Below are positions 15,349 to 26,311 of a stretch of DNA of 64,000 bases, one piece after another. The DNA is from Methylobacter sp. S3L5C (GTDB taxonomy: Bacteria; Pseudomonadota; Gammaproteobacteria; Methylococcales; Methylomonadaceae). A program made the translations under genes and the position numbers. Every line of letters starts with the position of its first letter. The stretch's first letter is position 1. The notes beneath the pieces were generated by a model, which did no database searches, was not told the DNA's origin, and saw only the letters and a list, made by a program, of their open reading frames with translations. The stretch spans positions 4,131,503-4,195,502 of the forward strand of contig NZ_CP076024.1 in the NCBI RefSeq assembly GCF_022788635.1. Reading direction: 5' to 3'.

Positions 15349-17991
15349 ATGAAAATATTAAACTGTATCAATCGCCTACAGGCACTTTATATTAAGTCAA
15401 AACCGGCGGATGAGGTATTCAACAGCTTATTAACGGATATTCTCAATTTGACTAATAGCCAGTTTGGTTTTATTAATGAATTAAAATATGATGAAACTGG
15501 AGGCCAATACCTGCAAGCCTTGGCGATGACCAATATTACCTGGGATGATGCCAGTCGGCGTTTTTGGGAGGATAATTACTCCAGCGGCTTAAAATTTTAT
15601 GCGACCGACTCCCTCTATTTCGCGACTGTTATTACCAATGCCCCTGTTATTGCCAACGATCCGGCTCATGATAGCCATAGTTGCGGACGGATGCCACCCG
15701 GTCATCCTGCGCTGGATTGCTTTCTGGGTTTATGCCTTTATTGTGAAGATGAAATTATTGGCTGTCTGGGTATGGCTAATCGCCCCGATGGCTATGATGA
15801 AGCACTGGTTAAGAACCTGCAACCGGTACTGGCTGCCTGTGCCCAAATAGTTGAGGGTTATCGTAGTGAAATGCGCCAGTTGGCCGCCGAAGCAAAGCTT
15901 CAGGAGAAATCTGTACTACTGGAAAATATGATTAATTCTTCGGCCGATTATATTTTAGCCAAAGATGCTAATTTAAATACCATTCTTTGCAATGAGACTT
16001 TTGCGCAAGCCATTGGTAAAAAACCGACTGACCTGTATGGTAAAACGGACCAAGAAAATGGCTTGGCCCGTTATAAGCAAAGCGATGAGCATAGCGACCT
16101 GGCCGTGCTGTCCGGTAAAATCATGCATAACACCAATCATATTTATCACAGCGATGGCAGCTTGCGTATTTTTGATTCCGTTAAAGTGCCATTACGCTCT
16201 GCTGACGATAAAATTATTGGTTTACTTGAAGTCAACAGGGATATCACCGAAAAAAAAGCACTGGAGGAAAAACTTCAACTGGCCGCCAGTGTGTTTACCA
16301 ATACCCTGGAAGGCATTATGATTCTCTCTTCTGACGGTACTATCCTGGATATTAACAAAGCCTTTAGTCGTATTACCGGCTATGAACTTGACGATATTGT
16401 GGGTAAAAACATGCGTATCTTAAACGCCGGCCTTCAGGATAATAATTTCTTTGAAACAGTCTGGTACAACCTTAATACCAAAGGCCATTGGTATGGCGAA
16501 GTATGGAACCGGCGTAAAAATGGTGAAGTTTATGCCGTGATGCAAAGTATTAATACCGTCAGCGATGAACATCAAACCTCCGCCCGGAAATATGTATCCC
16601 TGTTATCTGATATCACCATGATCAAAGAACATGAAAATGAGCTGGAGCATATCGCCCATTATGATGCCCTAACCAGTCTGCCTAATCGTTTATTATTGGC
16701 AGATCGCCTGTATCAGGGCATAGCGCAAAGCCGAAGACGAGGCGAACAGTTGGCAGTTATCTATATTGACCTCGATGGTTTTAAGTCGATTAATGACAAT
16801 TATGGCCATGAAGCGGGTGATCAATTATTGATTGCCGCAGCGCAGCGTATGAAACAGGCTCTGCGTGATGGCGATACCCTGGCTCGAATCGGCGGCGATG
16901 AGTTTGTCGCCATTTTGCTTGATATTGGTACTATTGAAGCCAGCGTGCCGATACTCAGCCGCATACTGATGGCAGCCTCCCGGCCGGTACATTTCAACCA
17001 GTATACTCTGCAGGTTTCAGCCAGTTTGGGGGTCACGTTTTATGCCTCGACAGATAATACCAATATCGATCAACTGCTACATCAAGCCGATCTGGCGATG
17101 TATCAGGCCAAGCTGGCAGGCAAGAATAATTACCATTTTTTTGATGTTGTCCAGGATAGTCATATCCGTGGTCACCATGAAAGTCTGGAGCGTATACGCC
17201 AGGCACTGATCGCGCATGAATTTGTGCTGTATTATCAGCCCAAAGTTAATATGCAGACAGCGGCAATTATCGGCGTTGAGGCCTTGATTCGCTGGCAACA
17301 CCCCAGCAAAGGCTTACTGCCGCCAAATATTTTTATGCCGATTATTGCAGATAATCCTTTGGCAATAGACCTTGGCGAGTGGGTTATTGATACGGTTCTG
17401 ACCCAAATGGAACGCTGGACTGCCGCCGGATTGACCATCCCGGTGAGTATTAATATCGATGCCCGTCAGTTACAACACAGCGGATTTCTAGAGAGTTTAC
17501 GGACTTTTCTTGCCGCTCATCCGACCGTTAATCCGGCCTCTTTGGAGCTGGAAGTATTGGAAATCAGTGCCATGGAAGATTTGAGCAAGGTATCCAAAGT
17601 GCTTGAAATCAGCAAAGAAATGGGCTTTAAATTTGCCCTGGATAACTTTGGCACCGGCTATTCTTCATTGACTTATCTAAAGCGCCTGCCGGTGACCATA
17701 CTCAAGATAGATCAAAGCTTTGTGCGTGACATTATTAAAGATCCCAATGATCAGGCCATTGTTAAAGGTTTACTGGGGCTGGCACCGGCCTTTGATCTTA
17801 AGGTTATCGCTGTCGGTGTTGAAACCATTGAACATGGCACGCTACTCAGACAACTGGGTTGTGATCTTGCGCAAGGTTATGGTATTGCCCTGCCCATGCC
17901 GGCCAATGAGCTGCCTGATTGGTGTCTTAGCTGGAAACCTGATCCCGTCTGGGCTAATATCCCGTCAATCAATGCAACAAGACCTAATTAA
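15349..17991 (+). CDS. GAF-PAS-PAS-GGDEF-EAL protein; cyclase intact, EAL motif set degraded
   Basis: The 880-residue soluble protein has a GAF domain (about 20-170), two PAS domains (about 190-305 and 310-428), a GGDEF domain (about 435-600) and an EAL domain (about 615-865). The cyclase site RIGGDEF (513-519) is intact, with an inhibitory site RDGD (506-509) at the proper spacing. In the EAL domain, EAL itself is present (644-646), but the usual DDFG is DNFG (765-768) and the usual AEGVE is AVGVE (821-825). Both changes fall at residues normally needed for metal binding or catalysis, so the protein is more likely a diguanylate cyclase, or a GTP/c-di-GMP-sensing one, than a phosphodiesterase. 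That activity assignment is inference. Confidence 0.92.
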   Translation: MKILNCINRLQALYIKSKPADEVFNSLLTDILNLTNSQFGFINELKYDETGGQYLQALAMTNITWDDASRRFWEDNYSSGLKFYATDSLYFATVITNAPVIANDPAHDSHSCGRMPPGHPALDCFLGLCLYCEDEIIGCLGMANRPDGYDEALVKNLQPVLAACAQIVEGYRSEMRQLAAEAKLQEKSVLLENMINSSADYILAKDANLNTILCNETFAQAIGKKPTDLYGKTDQENGLARYKQSDEHSDLAVLSGKIMHNTNHIYHSDGSLRIFDSVKVPLRSADDKIIGLLEVNRDITEKKALEEKLQLAASVFTNTLEGIMILSSDGTILDINKAFSRITGYELDDIVGKNMRILNAGLQDNNFFETVWYNLNTKGHWYGEVWNRRKNGEVYAVMQSINTVSDEHQTSARKYVSLLSDITMIKEHENELEHIAHYDALTSLPNRLLLADRLYQGIAQSRRRGEQLAVIYIDLDGFKSINDNYGHEAGDQLLIAAAQRMKQALRDGDTLARIGGDEFVAILLDIGTIEASVPILSRILMAASRPVHFNQYTLQVSASLGVTFYASTDNTNIDQLLHQADLAMYQAKLAGKNNYHFFDVVQDSHIRGHHESLERIRQALIAHEFVLYYQPKVNMQTAAIIGVEALIRWQHPSKGLLPPNIFMPIIADNPLAIDLGEWVIDTVLTQMERWTAAGLTIPVSINIDARQLQHSGFLESLRTFLAAHPTVNPASLELEVLEISAMEDLSKVSKVLEISKEMGFKFALDNFGTGYSSLTYLKRLPVTILKIDQSFVRDIIKDPNDQAIVKGLLGLAPAFDLKVIAVGVETIEHGTLLRQLGCDLAQGYGIALPMPANELPDWCLSWKPDPVWANIPSINATRPN

Positions 17992-18024
17992 ATATGACAA
18001 GATTGTAACTGTCAGTATCTATGC

Positions 18025-18049
18025 CGGGTTACGGCTAGCGCCTAACCCG
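18025..18049. repeat. Palindrome CGGGTTA-C-GGC-TAGC-GCC-TAACCCG
   Basis: The stem has 10 bp with one bulged C and a 4-nt loop. A related palindrome lies at 63744-63769. It lies between two convergent genes and looks like a small dispersed REP-like element. Confidence 0.6.
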
Positions 18050-18090
18050 ACCTACTACTATGCTTAAAAGGATGGTATCTGTCAGGCAAA

Positions 18091-18114
18091 AAAAAGGGCC
18101 TTGCGGCCCTTTTT
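18091..18114. terminator. Bidirectional intrinsic terminator between GGDEF-EAL gene and pnp
   Basis: AAAAAGGGCC at 18091-18100 pairs with GGCCCTTTTT at 18105-18114 around a TTGC loop, with T-rich DNA on both outer sides. It can stop the convergent transcripts of the + strand GGDEF-EAL gene and the - strand pnp gene. Confidence 0.88.
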
Positions 18115-18136
18115 CTGTACTACGAACAGCTTTGTA

Positions 18137-20230
18137 TTACAATGCTGCTGCGTCTTCTTTATCAACTTCTTTAATACTTAATCTGACTCTACCTTGGCGG
18201 TCAATTTCAAGTACTTTAACTCTGACTACATCGCCTTCATTTAAACGGTCGCTGACTTTATCAACATGCTCGTCTGAAATTTGTGAGATATGCACCAGAC
18301 CATCTTTACCAGGAAGAATGGTAACGAAAGCGCCAAAGTCCATTAGTCTGGCAACTTTACCTTCGTAAATTTTGCCGACTTCAACTTCTGCAGTAATTTC
18401 TTCGATAAGACGGCGGGCTTCTTCACCTGCGGCTTTATCAACAGAAGCGACTTTAACTACACCGTCATCGGTTAAATCAATACTGGCACCGGTTTGTTCG
18501 GTAATGCTGCGAATGGTTGCGCCGCCTTTACCGATAACTTCACGAATTTTGCTCGGATCAATTTTAAACGTGATGATGCGTGGCGCAAAATCAGACATTT
18601 CATCGCGTGTGCTTGATAATGCCTTGTTCATTTCTTCCAGAATATGCAAACGACCTTGTTTTGCCTGTTCCAGTGCCGCTTTCATAATTTCTGCAGTGAT
18701 GCCATCAATTTTGATGTCCATTTGCAGAGCGGTAATGCCTTCTACGGAACCTGCAACTTTAAAGTCCATATCGCCAAGATGATCTTCATCACCCATGATG
18801 TCAGATAAAACTGCAAAGCTGTCGCCTTCTTTAATCAAGCCCATTGCGATACCGGCAACAGGTGATTTAATTGGCACACCGGCATCCATCAACGCCAAAC
18901 TGCTACCGCAAACGGAAGCCATTGAGCTTGAACCGTTGGATTCAGTAATTTCAGAAACCACACGAATGGTATAAGGAAATTCATCCATATTAGGTAACAC
19001 GGCAGCAACGCCACGTTTTGCCAAGCGGCCATGACCAATTTCACGACGTTTTGGTGAACCGACAAAACCGGTTTCACCCACACTATACGGAGGGAAATTG
19101 TAATGCAACATGAACGGTTCTTTATATTCACCGGCCAAAGCATCAATGATTTGTGCATCACGGGCAGTACCCAAGGTTGCCACAACCAGGGCTTGTGTTT
19201 CACCACGGGTAAACAAGGCAGAACCATGGGTTCTTGGCAAGACACCGGTTCTGATGGAAATTGGTCTGATCTTGTCTAAAGCCCTGCCATCAATACGCTT
19301 GCCATCAATTAGAATGGCGTTACGAACAATGCGGTATTCCAGATGTTCGATGATGCCTCGGATATCTTTTTCGGCATAGTCAGCGTTGGCGGTCAATTTT
19401 TCAACAACGGCATTTCTGAGCGCTTTTAACTGTTCTTGTCTGACCAGTTTTTCAGCTACTTGATAAGCGGCTTTAATGCCGGCTTCAATTTCTTCGGTAA
19501 CTAATCTGACCAATTCAGCATTCGCTTCAGGAGCGACCCATTCAACGACACCCGTACCTGCAGCTAGTGCAAATTCATTAATGGCATTAATGGCTATTTG
19601 CATTTGTTGGTGACCAAATAAAACCGCACCCAACATAATTTCTTCAGATAAACCGGTGGCTTCAGATTCAACCATTAATACTGCATGAGCAGTACCGGCG
19701 ACAACCAGGGTTAATGCAGAATCTTTTAACGCGGCAGGTGATGGGTTTATTAAATAAACGCCGTCTTTATAACCTACGCAAGCAGCTCCAATGGGGCCGT
19801 TAAAAGGTAAGCCTGATACTGCCAAAGCAGCAGAAGCACCCAAAAGCGCAGGAATTTCAGGATCAACGTCTGGATTTAACGAGATTACTGTAGCAATAAT
19901 CTGAACTTCGTTGGTATAACCTTCAGGAAAGAGCGGACGAATAGGCCGATCAATTAGTCTGGAGGTTAAGGTTTCTTTTTCGCTGGGACGTCCTTCTCTC
20001 TTAAAAAAGCCGCCGGGAATTTTACCCGCTGCGTAGGCTTTTTCTTGATAATTAACCGTTAACGGGAAAAAATCTCCACCATTGGCTTCTTTTTTACCAA
20101 CGACAGTGACTAGCAGTGATGTACCATCGACATCGATTATGACAGCACCGTCTGCTTGACGTGCGATTTCACCAGTTTCTAGCGTAACGAGCTTATCGCC
20201 ATACTGAAATTCTTTCCTGATAGGATTCAC
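18137..20230 (-). CDS. pnp: Polyribonucleotide nucleotidyltransferase (PNPase)
   Basis: I place the start at GTG 20230, giving (M)[11 protein letters not shown] and 697 residues, preceded by AAGGAA at good spacing. The longer frame to 20278 would enter the leader hairpin. The domains are two RNase PH cores (about 10-145 and 310-455) with a helical linker, then KH (about 550-610; [15 protein letters not shown]) and S1 (about 618-690; [14 protein letters not shown]). PNPase degrades RNA phosphorolytically from the 3' end and joins the degradosome. It is the last gene of the nusA-infB-rpsO-pnp block and follows rpsO after 127 bp with a regulatory-type hairpin. Confidence 0.97.
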   Translation of the reverse strand: MNPIRKEFQYGDKLVTLETGEIARQADGAVIIDVDGTSLLVTVVGKKEANGGDFFPLTVNYQEKAYAAGKIPGGFFKREGRPSEKETLTSRLIDRPIRPLFPEGYTNEVQIIATVISLNPDVDPEIPALLGASAALAVSGLPFNGPIGAACVGYKDGVYLINPSPAALKDSALTLVVAGTAHAVLMVESEATGLSEEIMLGAVLFGHQQMQIAINAINEFALAAGTGVVEWVAPEANAELVRLVTEEIEAGIKAAYQVAEKLVRQEQLKALRNAVVEKLTANADYAEKDIRGIIEHLEYRIVRNAILIDGKRIDGRALDKIRPISIRTGVLPRTHGSALFTRGETQALVVATLGTARDAQIIDALAGEYKEPFMLHYNFPPYSVGETGFVGSPKRREIGHGRLAKRGVAAVLPNMDEFPYTIRVVSEITESNGSSSMASVCGSSLALMDAGVPIKSPVAGIAMGLIKEGDSFAVLSDIMGDEDHLGDMDFKVAGSVEGITALQMDIKIDGITAEIMKAALEQAKQGRLHILEEMNKALSSTRDEMSDFAPRIITFKIDPSKIREVIGKGGATIRSITEQTGASIDLTDDGVVKVASVDKAAGEEARRLIEEITAEVEVGKIYEGKVARLMDFGAFVTILPGKDGLVHISQISDEHVDKVSDRLNEGDVVRVKVLEIDRQGRVRLSIKEVDKEDAAAL

Positions 20231-20261
20231 TATAGGTTCCTTTGTGTGGATATTATGTACA

Positions 20262-20284
20262 GAGACCTTGCAGGGCAAGGTCTC
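20262..20284 (-). promoter_or_regulatory. Perfect 10-bp hairpin in the pnp leader
   Basis: GAGACCTTGC at 20262-20271 pairs with GCAAGGTCTC at 20275-20284. It lies 32-54 nt upstream of the pnp start in the rpsO-pnp interval. In E. coli a leader stem in the same position is cut by RNase III and mediates PNPase autoregulation. Here the position and perfection are seen; the mechanism is inferred. Confidence 0.65.
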
Positions 20285-20357
20285 GTATGTGCTGCTTCTT
20301 AACGACGTTTATTAAATAAAATCGCAAGCCGTTTACAGCAATTGAATCAGGCTGTTT

Positions 20358-20627
20358 TTACTTACGTAAACCCAAGCGCTCAATCAATGAACGATACCGA
20401 CCGCTGTCTTTATTTTTTAAATAATCCAACAATTTACGACGCTGATTAACCATACGCAACAAACCGCGACGTGAATGGTTATCTTTTTTATGAGCGGCAA
20501 AATGCGGTGTTAAATGAAGAATGTGCGCTGTCAATAAGGCAACTTGTACTTCAGGTGAGCCAGTATCGGTTTCTGATTGACGGTAGGCTTCAACAACGAC
20601 TTTTTTTTGTTCTGCAGTAAATGGCAT
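20358..20627 (-). CDS. rpsO: Ribosomal protein S15
   Basis: The 89-residue protein matches S15 in full length and signature ([49 protein letters not shown]). S15 binds the central domain of 16S rRNA. The start ATG 20627 is preceded by AGGGGA. It lies between truB and pnp, the standard gammaproteobacterial order, with a terminator-like hairpin at 20655-20680 between truB and rpsO. Confidence 0.98.
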   Translation of the reverse strand: MPFTAEQKKVVVEAYRQSETDTGSPEVQVALLTAHILHLTPHFAAHKKDNHSRRGLLRMVNQRRKLLDYLKNKDSGRYRSLIERLGLRK

Positions 20628-20654
20628 TTATAATCCCCTAAGATTAAAATTAAA

Positions 20655-20680
20655 AAATAAAACCGTCTGATAACGGTCTT
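20655..20680 (-). terminator. Possible intrinsic terminator or attenuator upstream of rpsO
   Basis: On the - strand ACCGT (20677-20673) pairs with ACGGT (20666-20662) and is followed by TTTTATTTTTT. It would partly end truB read-through before rpsO. The stem is short, so the call is moderate. Confidence 0.55.
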
Positions 20681-20725
20681 TAGTACATTGACTTCCACGA
20701 TAGGGTGTAGAAATCAATATTTATT

Positions 20726-20753
20726 ACAGTAACGTGATTTATCCCGTTACTGT
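20726..20753 (-). terminator. Hairpin overlapping the truB stop codon
   Basis: ACAGTAACG (20726-20734) and CGTTACTGT (20745-20753) form a perfect 9-bp stem with a 10-nt loop. No U-tract follows. It may protect the 3' end of the truB message or slow transcription. Confidence 0.45.
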
Positions 20754-21694
20754 TGATTGTTTATATTAAACAATTTTTTCGGTGTTATTTTACCATCCAA
20801 TAGCATTTCTCCCAAGCCTAAAAAAACATCCCTGTGATACAGCCTTAACAGCCCTTCCCCACCTTCCAAAGCAAAAGCCAGGTCTGGAGCCAAATGGATT
20901 GCTTGTCCATATTTTATGGAAATGGCTTGTGCCTCCGATAACTGTACGCTACGCAAGGCTTCCAAAGGTTTGTCAACAGGCATAAGCGCTTGAAACAAAT
21001 CTTGCTCGGTTAGCGCCCTTAACTGCTCAATAGTCATGGCATCTTTAATACTAAACTGACCTGCTTCCAACCGACGTAATTGGGTTACCGTACCACCGCA
21101 GCCCAGAACATGACCGATATCTTCAGCCAGTGATCTGATATAAGTACCTTTGGAACAGAATACTTCCAACCGTAATTGATCGGGTTTGCTGATCTCGGCA
21201 TCGGAATAGGGCAACAACTTTAATTCGAAGATGTTAATACGTCGAGCTTTACGCTCAATGGTTTTACCTTCGCGTGCCAATTCATAGAGTTTTCTGCCGT
21301 TATGTTTTAACGCAGAATACATGGGGGGAACCTGATCGATTGCACCGGTAAACTGCTGCAGGCAGACTTGTATTTGTTCAATCGATAAATCGGGAACCGG
21401 TTTGGTCTCGATAACAGTGCCTTCTGCATCACCGGTATCAGTCATGACACCGAGCTGCACAAGTACCTGATAACGTTTATTGTCATCCAGCATTAATGCC
21501 GATACTTTAGTGGCTTCGCCAAAACAAAGCGGCAACAAGCCGGTTGCCAAAGGATCAAGGCTACCGGTATGTCCTGCTTTATTGGCATTAAATAAATGCC
21601 TGACTTCCTGCAACGCCTTATTTGATGAAACGCCCAGACGCTTATCCAACAGCAATATGCCGTGAATATTAAGTCCGGACTTGCGTTTACTCAT
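20747..21694 (-). CDS. truB: tRNA pseudouridine-55 synthase TruB
   Basis: The 315-residue protein opens with an N-terminal GILLLDKRLGVSSN and carries the catalytic motif GHTGSLDPLATG with nucleophile Asp47. It makes pseudouridine 55 in the T-loop of tRNAs. The start overlaps the rbfA stop as ATGA, so translation is coupled. This rbfA-truB-rpsO order is conserved in Gammaproteobacteria. Confidence 0.97.
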   Translation of the reverse strand: MSKRKSGLNIHGILLLDKRLGVSSNKALQEVRHLFNANKAGHTGSLDPLATGLLPLCFGEATKVSALMLDDNKRYQVLVQLGVMTDTGDAEGTVIETKPVPDLSIEQIQVCLQQFTGAIDQVPPMYSALKHNGRKLYELAREGKTIERKARRINIFELKLLPYSDAEISKPDQLRLEVFCSKGTYIRSLAEDIGHVLGCGGTVTQLRRLEAGQFSIKDAMTIEQLRALTEQDLFQALMPVDKPLEALRSVQLSEAQAISIKYGQAIHLAPDLAFALEGGEGLLRLYHRDVFLGLGEMLLDGKITPKKLFNINNQQ

Positions 21695-22113
21695 GTATCG
21701 GAAATATCCGAATCATGCTTGTCCTGAGCGTCGTCTTCGGGCTTGTCCTTAACGTCGCCGATGGGCTTAATCACATCACTTAATAACTCGGCCACCCGCA
21801 TACCGGTATCAAAGGAGTCATCATAATGAAAGCGCAGTTCAGAAATATGCCTTAAGCGCATTCTTTTTGCCAACTGATGCCGGATAACCGGTGACATCTC
21901 ATTTAACAATTTAACGTTCGCGCGCTTACCTTGCTCATCAACATTTAACACGGTGACATAAACTTTAGCAACGGCCAGATCTTTAGTTACTACAACTTCA
22001 TTGATAGTAACAAAACCCAACCTCGAATCATCGATATCACGCAACAAGATTAAGGAAAGCTCTTTTTGCATCTGTGATGAAACACGGGCATTACGACCAA
22101 ATTCTTTTGCCAT
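21691..22113 (-). CDS. rbfA: Ribosome-binding factor A
   Basis: The 140-residue protein has the RbfA KH-like core, from RNARVSSQMQKELSLILL to about residue 115 (MRLRHISELRFHYDDSFDTGMRV). A short acidic tail (KPEDDAQDKHDSD) follows. RbfA assists late 16S rRNA maturation and cold adaptation. It follows infB after 4 bp and overlaps truB by 4 nt. Confidence 0.96.
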   Translation of the reverse strand: MAKEFGRNARVSSQMQKELSLILLRDIDDSRLGFVTINEVVVTKDLAVAKVYVTVLNVDEQGKRANVKLLNEMSPVIRHQLAKRMRLRHISELRFHYDDSFDTGMRVAELLSDVIKPIGDVKDKPEDDAQDKHDSDISDT

Positions 22114-22117
22114 AAGC

Positions 22118-24781
22118 TTACAGTTCCCGCTTGATTTCTATGCGTTCAAATACTTCGATCTGATCGCCAGGCTGAACATCGTTGTAATTTTTTACGCCGA
22201 TACCACATTCCATGCCCATTTTAACTTCGGCGGCATCATCTTTGAAGCGACGTAACGATTCCAACTGGCCTTCATAAATAACGACATTGTCTCGCAATAC
22301 ACGAATGGGCAGGCTTCTTTTAACAAAACCATCAATGACCATACAACCGGCAATAGCACCAAACTTTGGTGACCGGAATACGTCGCGAACTTCAGCGAGA
22401 CCGACAATTTGTTCCTTGATTTCAGGCGCCAACATACCGCTAATCGCTTTCTTGACTTCATCAATCGCATCATAAATAACACTGTAATAATGCAGGTCAA
22501 TATTTTTTTCTTCAATCAGCTTTCTGGCTGTCGTATCGGCTCTAACATTAAAGCCCATTAAGATCGCACCCGAAGCCAATGCCAGATTGGCATCACCTTC
22601 ATTAATACCGCCAACACCGCCAAAAACAATCTTGACTTCTACTTCTTCGTTGGATAAGGAAACCAGTGATCCACGTAATGCTTCCAAACTGCCTTGCACA
22701 TCTGTTTTGATAACCAGATTTACACTGGCAATCTCACCGGTTGCCATTCTGGAGAATACTTCATCCAGCTTGGAAGCCCGTTGTGCAGCATGTTTAGTGA
22801 ATTTTTTGCGGTCTTCACGATGTTTTGCCAAGTCTTTGGCAATACGTTCGTTTTGAACCACCAGAAACTCGTCACCGGCATTGGGTGTACCCGACAAGCC
22901 AAGAATTTCAACCGGAGAACAAGGACCGGCTTCTTTAATGGCTTTTCCATTTTCGTTAAACATGGCGCGAACCCGGCCATATTCTTGACCGCAAAGTACC
23001 ATTTGGCCACTTTCCAAGGTACCTTTTTGAATCATTATTGTCGCAACAGCACCACGACCTTTATCCAGTCTTGACTCAATCACAAGACCTGATGCAGCGC
23101 CTTCAACCGGTGCTTTCAACTCTAAAATTTCGGTCTGAACAATTAAAGCTTCAATTAAATCATCAATGCCTTCACCGGTCTTGGCAGAAATTTTAAGAAA
23201 CTGGACATCGCCGCCCCATTCTTCTGCAAGCACATTAAGAACCGATAGTTCTTGCATGACTTTTTCAGGATTTGCATCCGGTTTATCGATTTTATTGATG
23301 GCTACGATAATTGGCACATTAGCAGCTCTTGCATGCTCAACGGCTTCTTTCGTTTGTGGCATCACACCATCATCGGCAGCAACAACAATAATGACTACGT
23401 CAGTAATGTCCGCGCCTCTGGCTCTCATGGCAGTAAAGGCAGCATGTCCGGGTGTATCCAAAAAGGTTACCGAACCATGATCTGTTTTAACTTGATAAGC
23501 ACCGATATGCTGGGTAATACCACCCGCCTCACCGGCAGCAACACGGGTTTTGCGAATATAATCAAGCAACGATGTTTTACCATGATCGACGTGACCCATA
23601 ATGGTAACAATAGGTGCGCGTGGCAGTTCAACACGAGTATCTTCTACCTGCGCTTCAGCCAGCATTTCTTGCTCAAGGTCATCATCACTCTGCATAATCG
23701 CTTTATGACCCATTTCCTCAACCAAAATGACCGCTGTTTCCTGGTCAATGCTTTGATTGATAGTTGCCATAATGCCCAGCTTCATCAAATGCTTGATGAC
23801 CATCGCCGCTTTGACACTCATTTTCTGGGCAAGATCGGACACAATAATCATTTCTGGTATGGTGACGTCTTTGACTATCGGTGCAACCGGCATCTCAAAC
23901 TGATGTTTACCATCATTTTGTACAGCAACACGTTGTGGTTGCTTGCCTTTTTTCTTGCCTCTTTTAGCATCTTTACCGGATGGACGAGCATTGCCGCCGC
24001 CTTCTTCCTGCTTTTTTCTGTGCAGTGTTTCCTGCTTGGCCGCCGCTTGCTGTCTTACTTTATCAGCATTTCTCTTGATGGATTCCTCAAGTCGACGCTC
24101 TTTTTCCTGCAGCTTTTTCTTGGCCTCATCCGCTTCATTGGTTTTGATCGATTTTTCCTGCTTGATTTTCTTTTCTTCCTTTATTTTTAAAGCTTCAAAT
24201 TTAGCTTCAGATTCAAGTGATTCAATGGGCTCAACAGGCTCAACTTCAACCTCTTGTACAGTGACAGCCTGAACTTCCGGTTCAATTTTGACGGGCTCAA
24301 CTTCAATCGCTTCTTCTATTGGAGCAATTTTTACTACAACAACGGGTGCTTCAACAACAGGCAATTTTTCAGCAGGCGTTAAAACAACTTCTGCTATTTT
24401 TACCGGCTCAACCAAAACAGGCTTTACCAATTCTTCTTTGTTACTTAAATCAGGATCGCTTACTTCACTACGTTTTATATATGTTTTCTTTTTACGAACT
24501 TCAACGCTAATGGTTTTCGTAGAACTACCAGGCGCGCTAGCCTGTTTGATTTCAGTTACTTTTCTGCGTTCCAAAGTGACACGTCGGGGGGAATTACTGA
24601 CTTCGCCCTCAGCCTTACCATGCCGCTTACGCAAATGCGCAAGCAACTGCATTTTTTCATCTTCATTAATAACATCATCAGGAGCTCTGGCAGATAAACC
24701 CGCTTCTTTTAGTTGCTCTAATAATCGTTCCAGAGGTATTTTTACTATCTCTGCTAATTGCTGTACTGTTTTATCGCTCAT
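22118..24781 (-). CDS. infB: Translation initiation factor IF-2
   Basis: The 887-residue protein has an IF2-N motif at 1-55, a long charged and valine/proline/glutamate-rich linker (about 60-300), a second IF2-N-like domain (about 310-365) and the GTPase domain. The G motifs are [16 protein letters not shown] and [10 protein letters not shown], followed by the EF-Tu-like domains and the C-terminal fMet-tRNA-binding domain. IF-2 brings fMet-tRNA to the 30S subunit. It is 30 bp downstream of nusA. In-frame ATG/GTG codons could give shorter isoforms as in E. coli, but none is evident from ribosome-binding sites. Confidence 0.97.
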   Translation of the reverse strand: MSDKTVQQLAEIVKIPLERLLEQLKEAGLSARAPDDVINEDEKMQLLAHLRKRHGKAEGEVSNSPRRVTLERRKVTEIKQASAPGSSTKTISVEVRKKKTYIKRSEVSDPDLSNKEELVKPVLVEPVKIAEVVLTPAEKLPVVEAPVVVVKIAPIEEAIEVEPVKIEPEVQAVTVQEVEVEPVEPIESLESEAKFEALKIKEEKKIKQEKSIKTNEADEAKKKLQEKERRLEESIKRNADKVRQQAAAKQETLHRKKQEEGGGNARPSGKDAKRGKKKGKQPQRVAVQNDGKHQFEMPVAPIVKDVTIPEMIIVSDLAQKMSVKAAMVIKHLMKLGIMATINQSIDQETAVILVEEMGHKAIMQSDDDLEQEMLAEAQVEDTRVELPRAPIVTIMGHVDHGKTSLLDYIRKTRVAAGEAGGITQHIGAYQVKTDHGSVTFLDTPGHAAFTAMRARGADITDVVIIVVAADDGVMPQTKEAVEHARAANVPIIVAINKIDKPDANPEKVMQELSVLNVLAEEWGGDVQFLKISAKTGEGIDDLIEALIVQTEILELKAPVEGAASGLVIESRLDKGRGAVATIMIQKGTLESGQMVLCGQEYGRVRAMFNENGKAIKEAGPCSPVEILGLSGTPNAGDEFLVVQNERIAKDLAKHREDRKKFTKHAAQRASKLDEVFSRMATGEIASVNLVIKTDVQGSLEALRGSLVSLSNEEVEVKIVFGGVGGINEGDANLALASGAILMGFNVRADTTARKLIEEKNIDLHYYSVIYDAIDEVKKAISGMLAPEIKEQIVGLAEVRDVFRSPKFGAIAGCMVIDGFVKRSLPIRVLRDNVVIYEGQLESLRRFKDDAAEVKMGMECGIGVKNYNDVQPGDQIEVFERIEIKREL

Positions 24782-24811
24782 CTTTAACCCCTTACTTACT
24801 CGCTATGTGCC

Positions 24812-26311
24812 TTAAGCAAACCAAGGCTCACGCGCCTTCATAATTAATTTTGCCGCCCGCTCTTCGTTCATGCCTGAAAAACCCAGCAAATCATCAACTG
24901 CTTGTTCTGCTAAATCATCCATTGTGATAATACCCTGACTTGCCAGGTCATGGGCCAGATCAGCATCCATACCGTCCATTTCCAGCAAGTCTTGTGCCGG
25001 CTTTGCTGTTTCTATTTTTTCTTCCATGGCAATGGCACTAATCAATAAGGCATCTTTTGCCCGACTTCTTAATTCATTGACCAAATCTTCATCAAAGCCT
25101 TCAATTTCAAGCATTTCACTGACAGGAACATAGGCAATTTCTTCGACGCTAATAAAACCTTCTTCAGCCAAAATCAACGCGATATCTTCATCGACATCTA
25201 ATTGATCTATAAACAATTGCTTTATCTTGCCAACTTCCGCTTCAGCATTTTGATCTGCTTTGGAGGCATCAATAACATTTAATTCCCAACCGGTTAACTG
25301 GCTTGCCAGACGTACATTTTGACCACCCCGACCGATAGCCTGCGACAGGTTATCTGAACTGACGGCAAGATCCATACTGTGTTTGTCTTCATCCACAACA
25401 ATGGACTGAATTTCAGCCGGTGACATGGCATTAATGACAAACTGAGCCTCACTGGGATTCCAAAGAATAATGTCGACGCGCTCGCCAGCCAGCTCATTGG
25501 TCACTGATTGCACTCTGGAACCGCGCATGCCTACACAAGCACCCACCGGATCAAGACGGGGATCATTACTTTTGACTGCCAACTTGGCTCTGGAGCCTGG
25601 ATCACGCGCCGCACCAATTACTGAGATTAAACCCTCACCGACTTCGGGTACTTCCAGACGAAATAAAGCAATTAATAATTCAGGTGCCGTACGGCTAACA
25701 AATAATTGTGGACCACGGGGTTCTGACCTGACATCTTTTAAATAGCCCCGAATTCTGTCACCAATACGAATGGCTTCGCGTGGAATCATATCTTCTTTGG
25801 CGATATAGGCTTCTACATGGCCACCCAAGTCCAGATAAACACTGCCTTTTTCAATACGTTTGACAATCCCGGTAATCAGCTCACCGACACGGCTGTTATA
25901 GGCTTCAACAATTTTTCTGCGTTCAGCTTCCCGAACTTTGTGGATAATAACCTGCTTGGCAGTTTGCGCAGCGATACGTCCGAAATCAACAGATTCAATT
26001 TCTTCTTCTACCACATCACCAATTTGGATTTCCGGATTATCCAGCAGGGCAACCTCTAATAACACCTGAGTGGTTGGAAATTCAACATCACCAGCACAAG
26101 ACAGATTAGTATCAACGACATCCCATTGTCGATAAGTGAGGTAGCCTCCGGTCTTTCTGTCAATGACAACACGCGCTTTGATGGGATTGGTGTGACGCTT
26201 TACCGTAGCAGCTTCCAGTGCTGACTCTATTGCCTGGAAAACGATTTCCTTTTCAATCTCTCTTTCATTAGAAAAAACCTCAACTACTAACAAGATTTCT
26301 TTATTTGCCAC
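24812..26311 (-). CDS. nusA: Transcription elongation/antitermination factor NusA
   Basis: I place the start at GTG 26311, preceded by AGGAGG at ideal spacing and giving (M)[10 protein letters not shown] and 499 residues. The longer frame to 26329 adds six residues that would cover the ribosome-binding site. The domains are an N-terminal RNA polymerase-binding domain, S1 (about 130-200; [18 protein letters not shown]), KH1 and KH2 (about 210-345; [22 protein letters not shown]) and two acidic C-terminal repeats (from about 360) as in E. coli. It overlaps the 3' end of rimP by 11 nt. Confidence 0.97.
   Translation of the reverse strand: MANKEILLVVEVFSNEREIEKEIVFQAIESALEAATVKRHTNPIKARVVIDRKTGGYLTYRQWDVVDTNLSCAGDVEFPTTQVLLEVALLDNPEIQIGDVVEEEIESVDFGRIAAQTAKQVIIHKVREAERRKIVEAYNSRVGELITGIVKRIEKGSVYLDLGGHVEAYIAKEDMIPREAIRIGDRIRGYLKDVRSEPRGPQLFVSRTAPELLIALFRLEVPEVGEGLISVIGAARDPGSRAKLAVKSNDPRLDPVGACVGMRGSRVQSVTNELAGERVDIILWNPSEAQFVINAMSPAEIQSIVVDEDKHSMDLAVSSDNLSQAIGRGGQNVRLASQLTGWELNVIDASKADQNAEAEVGKIKQLFIDQLDVDEDIALILAEEGFISVEEIAYVPVSEMLEIEGFDEDLVNELRSRAKDALLISAIAMEEKIETAKPAQDLLEMDGMDADLAHDLASQGIITMDDLAEQAVDDLLGFSGMNEERAAKLIMKAREPWFA

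Noticed and set aside
23252-24190. Long + strand frame of 312 codons
   Set aside because: Lies wholly antisense inside infB, whose - strand product is unmistakable; it is rich in His/Phe/Asn as expected for a shadow frame.
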